Shown one piece after another: positions 1 through 5,398 of a stretch of 5,398 nucleotides of DNA. Source of the stretch: Bog-756 sp050014755 (lineage in GTDB: Bacteria > Actinomycetota > Acidimicrobiia > Acidimicrobiales > RAAP-2); assembly GCA_050014755.1 (NCBI GenBank), contig JBEKCS010000106.1, forward strand, positions 1-5,398. The letters run 5' to 3'. Position 1 is the first letter of the stretch, and every line of letters begins with the position of its first letter. The notes under the pieces were generated by a model that made no database searches, was not told where the DNA came from, and was given only the letters and a program-made list of their open reading frames with translations. The position numbers and the translations under genes are program-made.

Positions 1-466
1 CCTCGAGTTCTTCCACCGGGGTCCGATGGTCGGGACACAGGTTGCCGTCGACCAGCTCGTCAAGTGCGTAGTAGCGCTCGCACGACACGCAGTAGAGGCC
101 GCTGTAGGTGTCCTTGTAGATGTAACCGTTGTCGTTGACCCGGCTCAGGAACTCCTGCACCGCGGCCCGGTGCCGGGTCTCGGTGGTGCGGATGAAGTCG
201 TCGTTCGAGACATCGAGCCCGGCCCATGCCTCGGCGAACCGCGGGGAGAGCTGGTCGGTCCAGGCCAGCGGGGCCATCCCCTGCTCCTCGGCGGCCCGGG
301 CCACTTTCTGGCCGTGCTCGTCGGTGCCGGTCAGGAAGAAGACGTCGTCGCCGACGAGCCGGTGCCACCGGGCCAACGCGTCGGCGTTGACCGTCGTGTA
401 CGCATGCCCGACGTGGGGCGCGTCCTTCACGTAGTAGATCGGCGTGGTGATGTAGTAGCGGGACAT
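1..466 (-). CDS. metG: Methionyl-tRNA synthetase, N-terminal part (cut by window edge)
   Basis: Cytoplasmic class I aminoacyl-tRNA synthetase that charges tRNA-Met with methionine using ATP. The 155 visible codons form the start of the Rossmann catalytic domain. They carry the HIGH-class motif as HVGH (residues 18-21) after TTPIYYVKDAP, then TGTDEHGQK (46-54), then the connective-peptide zinc knob with C126, C129, C144 and H147. One CxxC followed by CxxH is the single-zinc pattern of Thermus- and mycobacterial-type enzymes. The KMSKS loop and anticodon-binding domain lie beyond position 1. The ATG at 466 is the first possible start, because an in-frame TGA lies three codons upstream. There is no Shine-Dalgarno sequence, but a TACGCT box sits 8 nt upstream, so the transcript may be leaderless. 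The gene follows msrA after 64 nt and shares a cluster with rsmI, a common metG neighbour. Identification is secure. Confidence 0.97.
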   Translation of the reverse strand, partial: MSRYYITTPIYYVKDAPHVGHAYTTVNADALARWHRLVGDDVFFLTGTDEHGQKVARAAEEQGMAPLAWTDQLSPRFAEAWAGLDVSNDDFIRTTETRHRAAVQEFLSRVNDNGYIYKDTYSGLYCVSCERYYALDELVDGNLCPDHRTPVEELE

Positions 467-474
467 CGCACGTC

Positions 475-480
475 AGCGTA
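475..480 (-). promoter_or_regulatory. Candidate -10 box for a leaderless metG transcript
   Basis: On the minus strand the hexamer reads TACGCT, matching the actinobacterial TANNNT -10 pattern. It ends 8 nt before the metG ATG at 466, so initiation about 7 nt downstream would place the first transcribed base at or next to the start codon. No Shine-Dalgarno sequence is present in this interval and no convincing -35 is visible. This would let metG be transcribed separately from msrA upstream. It is an inference from spacing and pattern only. Confidence 0.45.
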
Positions 481-508
481 CCGACCCGGCCGCCCGAGGC
501 CGCACACC

Positions 509-522
509 GGCCCGGTCGGGCC
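509..522 (-). terminator. Possible weak hairpin terminator after msrA
   Basis: A perfect 5-bp GC stem (GGCCC / GGGCC) with a 4-nt loop begins about 8 nt beyond the msrA stop codon and upstream of the metG -10 candidate. There is no T-tract. It could limit read-through from msrA into metG, but in DNA this GC-rich a stem of this size can occur by chance. Confidence 0.25.
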
Positions 523-530
523 CGGCCCGT

Positions 531-1076
531 CTACCAGTTGGCCACGTGGCAGCCGCCGCGGCCGGTGCGCTGCGCGTAGCGCTGGTGGTACGCCTCGGCC
601 GGCCAGAACGTCGAGGCCGGGGCCAACTCGGTGACGATCGGCCGGGCGAAGCGGGCCTGGAAGGCGGCGAGCGAGGCGCGGGCGGCCTCGGCCTGGGCCT
701 CGTTGCGGGTGAAGACGGCCGAGCGGTACTGGGTCCCGTGGTCCGGCCCCTGCCGGTTGGGGGTGGTGGGGTCGTGGTGGCGCCAGAACTCCTCGAGCAG
801 GGTGTCGAAGCTGACCCGGGACGGATCGAACGTGACCAGGACCGCCTCGGCGTGGCCGGTGCGACCCGAGCAGACCTGCTCGTAGGTCGGGTGGTCGACC
901 GTGCCTCCTTCGTAGCCCGAGACGGCGTCCACCACCCCGGGGATGACCAGGAAGAACTCCTCGACCCCCCAGAAGCAGCCGGCGGCGAACGCCGCCCGGT
1001 CGCAGCCCTCGGGCACGTCGTCCGGGGCGATCGGCGGAGCCTGGGTGGAGTCGAGATCCGTGCTGCGTCCGAACAT
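531..1076 (-). CDS. msrA: Peptide-methionine (S)-S-oxide reductase MsrA
   Basis: Cytoplasmic thiol enzyme that reduces the S epimer of methionine sulfoxide in proteins and free methionine, recycled by thioredoxin. The 181-aa product has the family signature AAGCFWGVEEFF, with catalytic Cys34 in GCFWG. It also has GYEGGTVDHPTYEQVCSGRTGHAEAV, conserved across the family (here residues 70-95 approximately), the HDPTTPNRQGPDHGTQYRS substrate-site segment, and a C-terminal GRGGCHVANW whose Cys176 is the likely resolving cysteine. There is no signal peptide. The ATG at 1076 is preceded by GAAGGG with 7-nt spacing, and the MFGRS beginning resembles actinobacterial MsrA proteins. There is no fused MsrB domain. 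It follows rsmI after 78 nt and precedes metG, so it is probably co-transcribed with rsmI. Placing methionine repair beside metG fits thematically, but a functional link is only inferred. Confidence 0.96.
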   Translation of the reverse strand: MFGRSTDLDSTQAPPIAPDDVPEGCDRAAFAAGCFWGVEEFFLVIPGVVDAVSGYEGGTVDHPTYEQVCSGRTGHAEAVLVTFDPSRVSFDTLLEEFWRHHDPTTPNRQGPDHGTQYRSAVFTRNEAQAEAARASLAAFQARFARPIVTELAPASTFWPAEAYHQRYAQRTGRGGCHVANW

Positions 1077-1083
1077 GTGCCGT

Positions 1084-1089
1084 CCCTTC
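1084..1089 (-). promoter_or_regulatory. Ribosome binding site of msrA
   Basis: The minus strand reads GAAGGG, 7 nt before the msrA ATG. It is the clearest Shine-Dalgarno sequence among the starts in this window, and it contrasts with metG, the bL37-like gene, the phosphodiesterase and the unknown gene, which have none. It supports translation of msrA from a longer leader or a polycistronic message. Confidence 0.65.
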
Positions 1090-1154
1090 GTCGTGGTGGT
1101 GGAGCCCGCCCGGCGGGCGCTCCGGTTCTTCCGTCCGGTCTACCCGCTCGTCCG

Positions 1155-2119
<965 letters not shown>

Positions 2120-2123
<4 letters not shown>

Positions 2124-2449
2124 CCGCGCAGCTCGAGTTGGTCGCCCACCTGCAGCCCCCAGCGCCCGAAGGCACCGGCCTCGGCCTCGACCACCGTCCG
2201 GCCCCGACGCCTGGGCAGGGTAATCCGCAGGGGAAGCACCCGTACCACGTCGAGGACCACCAGCTCGCGGTCGCAGAAGGCGACGTCGATGGCGAAGCGC
2301 ATGCCGACGGTGTGGACCGAGCGGGTGTGGGGAAGGACCATCGCCCCGTCATAGCCGTCCCGACCGAGCAGTCCCTTGGCCCGTCGGCCGAAACCGTCGG
2401 CCACCTCGGCGGTGGCCAGCACGTCTCCGTCCCGCAGCAGCCAGGTCAC
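2120..2449 (-). CDS. DUF192 family protein
   Basis: A 109-aa protein of the DUF192 family, whose biochemical role is not established. The fold-defining motifs are present: FGRRAKGLLGRD near residues 20-31, the RSVHTVGMRFAIDVAFCD core (about 43-60), a central LDVVRVLPLR strand region, and a C-terminal segment with VVEAEAG followed by WGLQVGDQLEL. The length is normal for a stand-alone DUF192 protein. There is no signal peptide, although many family members are exported or lipid-anchored, so this copy is predicted cytoplasmic. The start is GTG at 2449, with GGAG about 10 nt upstream, a spacing on the long side. Its stop overlaps the rsmI start by ATGA, so the two are almost certainly one transcript. 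It heads the minus-strand cluster and diverges from the bL37-like gene with 77 bp between starts. Confidence 0.88.
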
Positions 2450-2511
2450 GGCGCCGCCGCTCCGGTGACGACGGCTACCGGGCCCGTTGGCCCGCCGGGG
2501 CGCCGAGCGAG

Positions 2512-2517
2512 TAGCCT
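2512..2517 (+). promoter_or_regulatory. Candidate -10 box of the bL37-like gene
   Basis: TAGCCT fits the TANNNT pattern and lies 9 nt before the GTG at 2527, so the transcript would be leaderless or nearly so. A poor -35 candidate, TTGGCC at 2487-2492, is 19 nt upstream. The same hexamer appears 10 nt before the ATG of the unknown gene at 3683. The TAG is also an in-frame stop, which excludes any longer start for the bL37-like gene. Confidence 0.5.
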
Positions 2518-2526
2518 TGCCGGACT

Positions 2527-2610
2527 GTGTCGAAACGAACCAACAAGCGCAAGCTCCGGGCCAAGAAGAAGGCCAACCACGGCAAGAAGCCGAACTGCGG
2601 GCGCGGCTGA
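2527..2610 (+). CDS. Small basic ribosomal protein, bL37-like
   Basis: A 27-aa protein beginning MSKRTNKRKLRAKKK and continuing ANHGKKPN, then a CGRG tail. It is extremely basic (13 Lys or Arg), as expected for an rRNA-binding protein. The lysine/arginine-rich start followed by ANHGK(K/R)PN matches my recollection of bL37, the roughly 24-residue protein found in the large subunit of the Mycobacterium smegmatis ribosome and widespread in actinobacteria. The start is GTG at 2527, with an in-frame TAG five codons upstream and no other start between. There is no Shine-Dalgarno sequence, but a TAGCCT box lies 9 nt upstream. A hairpin begins 2 nt after the stop. The CGRG tail, with its single cysteine, extends past the conserved core. 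Size, charge, motif, promoter and hairpin together make a real gene likely. The bL37 name rests on memory of the motif and not on an alignment. Confidence 0.8.
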   Translation: MSKRTNKRKLRAKKKANHGKKPNCGRG

Positions 2611-2612
2611 CA

Positions 2613-2634
2613 GCTGCCGCCCGGTGGCGGTGGC
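2613..2634 (+). terminator. Hairpin just after the bL37-like gene, likely terminator
   Basis: A 9-bp stem (2613-2621 with 2626-2634, including two G-U wobbles in RNA) closes on a 4-nt loop, CGGT. It starts 2 nt after the stop codon of the small gene. No T-run follows, as is often the case for hairpin terminators in GC-rich actinobacteria. The position immediately after a short monocistronic gene is the main support. Confidence 0.5.
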
Positions 2635-2734
2635 CTCGTCGCCGTCCCTCCTCCCGCTCCGGTCGCCCGGTCGGGTCCGATCAGTCCCGAGCCCCGGGGA
2701 TTCCTCGCATCCGTGCTGGCTCGCGCCTTCGGCC

Positions 2735-2750
2735 GGGCCCCGTGGGACCC
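2735..2750 (-). terminator. Candidate hairpin terminator of the phosphodiesterase gene
   Basis: On the minus strand GGGTCC pairs with GGGCCC (one U-G wobble) around the 4-nt loop CACG, beginning about 10 nt beyond the stop at 2760. There is no T-tract. Together with the hairpin at 2613-2634 it would separate two convergent genes. The rest of the 2611-2759 gap shows no gene or RNA that I can support. Confidence 0.35.
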
Positions 2751-2759
2751 CACCGCGCC

Positions 2760-3656
2760 TCACGCATTCGGTGACCATGCGCACCCCCGACAGGTCAGGA
2801 CCCCGACCAGCGCCGTCGGCCGGTCGGTGATGATCCCGTCGACGCCCAACCCGCACAGCTCCTCCATCTCGGACTCCTCCTCGATGGTCCACACGTGGAC
2901 GACCAGACCACTGGCGTGCGCCACGTCCACGAACCGCTCGTCCACCAGGGTCACGTCGCCGTAGGACACCGGGACCTGGAGGGCCACGTGGCGCATGGGA
3001 AGGGGCTCCTCCCCCGACCGGACCGACCGGTGGAACGCGGCCGTGGCCAGCGTCCCGGCCGACGTGGCGAACTCGGGGGCGATGCCCGAGAAACTGTCGG
3101 TCGCGGTGTCGAGGAACGACGCCACGATCACCCGGTCGGCGCAGTCGAAGCGCCGTAACAGGTCGGCCAGGGCCTGCTCGTAGGGGGCGACCACCGGTGC
3201 CGTCTGCTTGATGTCGAGGTTGAGGATCGCCGAGGGGAACTCCTCCAGCACCTCCTCGAGCAGCGCGAACCCGAACCGGTGGTCACCGGGCGCCCTCCCC
3301 CGGAACGGGTAGGCGTCGTCGGGCAGGCCGGGCGTGACGTCGGCCCCGGGCGCCCACCAGTAGGAATTGTCCAGCCGCGACAGCTCGGCGTAGGTGAGCG
3401 AGGCGATGGTGCCCTCGGCGTCGGTGGTCCGGTCCACGGTGGCGTCGTGGCAGACGACCAGACGTCCGTCCGCGGTGGCATGGACGTCGAGCTCGATCCC
3501 GGTCGCCCCGGCACGCAGCGCGGCGTCGATGGTGTGCAGCGTCGACGACGGGCCCTCCCACGCTCCGCCCTGGTGGGCGTAGGCGATCACCCGGCGTTCC
3601 CGCCACACCGGACGGTCGGGCCACTCGGTGGACGAGGAGCCGGGCGAGGAGGTCAC
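2760..3656 (-). CDS. Glycerophosphodiester phosphodiesterase family protein
   Basis: Predicted to hydrolyse glycerophosphodiesters to glycerol-3-phosphate and an alcohol, using a metal-dependent TIM-barrel fold. The 298-aa product has the GDPD core: AYAHQGG at residues 25-31, GIELDVHATADG (53-64) with metal-binding Glu55 and Asp57, VVCHDATVDRTT (67-78) with catalytic-type His70, LNLDIK (145-150), a late HVWTIEEE strand and a GVDGIITDRP ending. The usual His-Arg pair is His28-Gln29, and the usual ENT is SST (37-39), so this is a divergent subfamily. There is no signal peptide or membrane segment, so it is predicted cytoplasmic (UgpQ-like in location). The start is GTG at 3656, with no Shine-Dalgarno sequence and a TACCGT box 6 nt upstream, suggesting a leaderless message. 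It is monocistronic, divergent from the unknown gene at 3683 and convergent with the bL37-like gene. Family is secure; the substrate is unknown. Confidence 0.92.
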   Translation of the reverse strand: MTSSPGSSSTEWPDRPVWRERRVIAYAHQGGAWEGPSSTLHTIDAALRAGATGIELDVHATADGRLVVCHDATVDRTTDAEGTIASLTYAELSRLDNSYWWAPGADVTPGLPDDAYPFRGRAPGDHRFGFALLEEVLEEFPSAILNLDIKQTAPVVAPYEQALADLLRRFDCADRVIVASFLDTATDSFSGIAPEFATSAGTLATAAFHRSVRSGEEPLPMRHVALQVPVSYGDVTLVDERFVDVAHASGLVVHVWTIEEESEMEELCGLGVDGIITDRPTALVGVLTCRGCAWSPNA

Positions 3657-3662
3657 GGAAGA

Positions 3663-3672
3663 ACGGTAGCCT
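3663..3672. promoter_or_regulatory. Overlapping divergent -10 boxes (bidirectional promoter candidate)
   Basis: On the plus strand TAGCCT (3667-3672) lies 10 nt before the ATG at 3683. On the minus strand TACCGT (3668-3663) lies 6 nt before the GTG at 3656. The two hexamers share the T-A step at 3667-3668, which would be the melted -12/-11 base pairs in both directions. Only 26 bp separate the two start codons, so both promoters must sit here or inside the neighbouring gene. Neither start has a Shine-Dalgarno sequence. Opposing transcription should be mutually exclusive at any instant. Inferred from sequence only. Confidence 0.5.
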
Positions 3673-3682
3673 CTGACCCGCC

Positions 3683-4303
3683 ATGCTGGACCACGTCTTC
3701 ACCCAACTCGTCGTCTCCCACCGGAACGCGTTCGAGGCCGCGCTCCTCCAGCGCCAGGCGGTGGAGGAGCGGTTCCAGGTGGATGTGTTCCTCGGCGACG
3801 TGAGCTTCGAGACGTCCTACAGCCTGCCGGGCGAAGAACGACCGGCACGGATCCGGGTCGACACCAGCTTCGACTGGCCGACCTGGAGCCAGACCGCCTA
3901 CCGCAGCTGGGCCATCGGTGGCGAGCCCGACGAGCAGCACGAATTGATCGTGGAGCCGCCCGAGGTGCTGGTGGAGATCGCCTTCCGGGTCCAGGGTCTG
4001 GACCGGTTCCCCGATGCGGGGCCCTTCCTCGAGACACTTCCCGAGCATCTCGACGTGCTGGGCGAGCCGCTGGTCCGCGGGCCGGCGACCATAGAACAGG
4101 TCCTCCTCGACGGGCCCGACGGCCCCGAGTACGCCATCGAGGTCTCCTACGAGGGATCGTGTGCCATCGACGAGTCGATCCTCGAGGACCCGAAGACCCT
4201 GGACGAGGCGCTGGCGCCGCTCGGCCGGGCCGTGGCGTCCCTGTTGGTCCGCATCGGCGACCTCCCCTTCTCCTTCCGGCCCGTCGACCCGGCCAAGGGC
4301 TGA
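3683..4303 (+). CDS. Hypothetical protein, unrecognised, 206 aa
   Basis: I do not recognise this protein. It is acidic and soluble-looking, with no signal peptide, membrane segment, coiled coil or classic nucleotide-binding or catalytic motif. Visible parts are an N-terminal helix-like stretch (MLDHVFTQLVVSHRNAFEAALLQ, written here in part: residues 1-23), then strand-like segments around VDVFLGDVSFETSYSL (about 33-48). An aromatic patch, FDWPTWSQTAYRSW, follows, then a proline/acid-rich middle with VEIAFRVQGL, and a C-terminal helix (LGRAVASLLVRIG). It has one cysteine. The ATG at 3683 is the first possible start, since TGA lies three codons upstream, and TAGCCT 10 nt upstream suggests a leaderless transcript. 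GC-rich third positions, a clean promoter and a hairpin across the stop support a real gene. It is divergent from the phosphodiesterase and convergent with the kinase, so neighbours give no firm functional hint. Confidence 0.85.
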   Translation: MLDHVFTQLVVSHRNAFEAALLQRQAVEERFQVDVFLGDVSFETSYSLPGEERPARIRVDTSFDWPTWSQTAYRSWAIGGEPDEQHELIVEPPEVLVEIAFRVQGLDRFPDAGPFLETLPEHLDVLGEPLVRGPATIEQVLLDGPDGPEYAIEVSYEGSCAIDESILEDPKTLDEALAPLGRAVASLLVRIGDLPFSFRPVDPAKG

Positions 4304-4326
4304 CCGGGGCCCGACACACCGGTCAG
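4300..4326. terminator. Inverted repeat holding both convergent stop codons
   Basis: CTGACCGG (4300-4307) and CCGGTCAG (4319-4326) form a perfect 8-bp inverted repeat with an 11-nt loop. The left arm contains the TGA of the unknown plus-strand gene (4301-4303). The right arm contains the complement of the TGA of the minus-strand kinase (4323-4325). It can fold in both transcripts and is well placed as a shared bidirectional terminator, although no T-tract flanks either side. Confidence 0.5.
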
Positions 4327-5398
4327 GCGAAGAGCCCCGCCGTCACCGCGAGGGCGCGCAGGTCGCCCTGGGGGCGGGCCCCGACGTGGGAGATGACCTC
4401 GGCCGCGCAGACCCCGCCGAGACGGGCCGACTCCTCGGGCGCGAGCCCGTTGGTGATGCCGTAGAGGAACCCGGCGGCGAACAGGTCGCCCGCACCGGTG
4501 GTGTCGACGACCCGGTCGACAGGAGCCGACGGGACCTCGATCGGTCCGGAGGCGGTCACCACCACCGACCCGTGCGCACCCCGGGTGATGACGGCGAGCA
4601 CGCCGGTGGCCGCCACCGCGTCGACGGCGGCGTCGAACGTGGTGGCGCCGAACAGCATCATCGCCTCCTCCTCGTTGGCGAAGAGCAGTTCGAGGTCGCT
4701 GTCGAGCAGCTCCAGGAACTCGGTCCGGTGGTGCTGGACGCAGAACGGATCCGACACGGTGAGGGCGACGGAGGCATCGTTCTGGTGGGCCACCTCGATG
4801 GCCTCGCGCATGGCCGCCTTTGCCGGCGCCTGCTCCCACAGGTAGCCCTCGAGGTAGACGATCTGGGTCGAGGCCAGGTGGCCGTCGTGCAGGTCCACGG
4901 CACCGAACTCCGAGGCCACGCCCAGGTGGGTGGCCATGGTCCGCTCGGCGTCCTCGGTGACGAGGACCAGGCAGTGCCCGGTGACCACCTCGCCGGGCAC
5001 GGCCGCCGTCGGGGTCGGGTCGAAGGCCACGCCCACCGAACGGATGTCGTGGGTGAAGGCGCGACCGAAGCCGTCGTCGGCCACCCGTCCGAGGAACGCC
5101 GCCCGCCCGCCGAGCGCGGCGATGCCCGCGGCGGTGTTGGCCGCCGAGCCACCCGAGGCCTCGACGGTCGACCCCATGCGGTCGTAGATGGCACCCGACC
5201 GGACGTGGTCCACCAACGCCATCGTCCCCTTCACCAGTCCGAGCTCCAGCAGGTCCTCGTCCGTGGCCGAGGCCAGGACGTCGACGAGTGCGTTGCCCAC
5301 GCAGACGACGTCGAGCCGCGTCGGGGGCGCCGGATCGGTGGTGGGTGGGTCTCCCCCGGGGTTGTCGGAGTCGATCGGTTCTGGGCGGGCATCGGAAG
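4323..5398 (-). CDS. PfkB-family kinase, adenosine-kinase-like (start beyond window)
   Basis: Ribokinase/PfkB-fold kinase that transfers phosphate from ATP to a sugar or nucleoside; the overall pattern is closest to the adenosine-kinase-like group. Seen in order: TRLDVVCVGNALVDVLA (first strand, about 5260-5315), the substrate-side GGSAANTAAG motif (about 5125-5158), LGRVADDGFGRAF, TVSDPFCVQHHRTEF, LLFANEEEAMMLFG, ITRGAHGSVVV, and DTTGAGDLFAAGF, with the GAGD anion hole and catalytic Asp at 4485-4496. There is no signal peptide. The frame stays open from 4323 to the right edge. A GTG at 5298-5300 falls inside the first beta strand, so it is not a credible start; the 32 in-frame codons upstream contain no ATG, GTG or TTG, so the true start lies outside the window. 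The visible N-terminus is a Pro/Asp-rich extension. The family is secure, but adenosine versus another substrate cannot be settled by eye. Confidence 0.93.
   Translation of the reverse strand, partial: SDARPEPIDSDNPGGDPPTTDPAPPTRLDVVCVGNALVDVLASATDEDLLELGLVKGTMALVDHVRSGAIYDRMGSTVEASGGSAANTAAGIAALGGRAAFLGRVADDGFGRAFTHDIRSVGVAFDPTPTAAVPGEVVTGHCLVLVTEDAERTMATHLGVASEFGAVDLHDGHLASTQIVYLEGYLWEQAPAKAAMREAIEVAHQNDASVALTVSDPFCVQHHRTEFLELLDSDLELLFANEEEAMMLFGATTFDAAVDAVAATGVLAVITRGAHGSVVVTASGPIEVPSAPVDRVVDTTGAGDLFAAGFLYGITNGLAPEESARLGGVCAAEVISHVGARPQGDLRALAVTAGLFA

Noticed and set aside
1102..1122. GC-rich imperfect inverted repeat (GAGC ... GCTC) between rsmI and msrA
   Set aside because: The stem has mismatches and no T-tract, and msrA has a good ribosome binding site just downstream. 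It is too weak to call a terminator.
2471..2477. Possible -10 (TAGCCGT on the minus strand) for the DUF192 gene
   Set aside because: The sixth base is not T and the fit to TANNNT needs an extra base. There is no -35, so I would not call it a promoter for this cluster.
2446..2892. Minus-strand frame covering the 2450-2759 gap
   Set aside because: It overlaps the phosphodiesterase 3' end and the bL37-like gene, and has biased low-complexity composition and no motif.
3279..3803. Plus-strand frame antisense to the phosphodiesterase and running into the unknown gene
   Set aside because: Shadow of the GDPD gene, with no motif. The real gene here starts at 3683 in another frame.

Overview
This is a very GC-rich window with dense genes, short gaps and frequent GTG starts, which points to an actinobacterium. 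The best lineage clues are a tiny basic protein with the NHGKKPN signature of the actinobacterial ribosomal protein bL37, several apparently leaderless genes with TANNNT -10 boxes, and actinobacterial-looking MsrA, RsmI and MetRS sequences. I would guess a deep-branching class such as Acidimicrobiia, but the sequence alone does not prove this. Nothing here looks mobile or recently acquired.

Layout. Positions 1-2449 hold a minus-strand cluster in the order DUF192 protein, rsmI (16S rRNA C1402 2'-O-methyltransferase), msrA (methionine sulfoxide reductase A), and metG (methionyl-tRNA synthetase, cut by the left edge). DUF192 and rsmI overlap by an ATGA. The metG start has its own candidate -10 box. 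Diverging from this cluster at 2527 is a 27-codon plus-strand gene for a bL37-like ribosomal protein, followed closely by a hairpin. It converges on a minus-strand glycerophosphodiester phosphodiesterase gene (2760-3656). That gene diverges, across only 26 bp, from an unrecognised 206-aa plus-strand protein (3683-4303). The unknown gene converges on a minus-strand PfkB/adenosine-kinase-like sugar kinase (4323 to beyond the right edge), with both stop codons inside the arms of one inverted repeat.

How it fits together. The left half is mainly about translation: charging tRNA with methionine, modifying the decoding centre of 16S rRNA, a ribosomal protein, and repair of oxidised methionine. The right half is small-molecule housekeeping (glycerophosphodiester hydrolysis, nucleoside or sugar phosphorylation) plus one unknown. 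I see no defence system, CRISPR array, tRNA, rRNA or insertion sequence. The most notable points are the hidden bL37-like gene, a repeated leaderless-promoter arrangement that includes overlapping divergent -10 boxes at 3663-3672, the shared stop-codon hairpin at 4300-4326, and a 9-bp tandem repeat at the start of rsmI. No stretch over 300 bases lacks a gene; the largest gap is 2611-2759.
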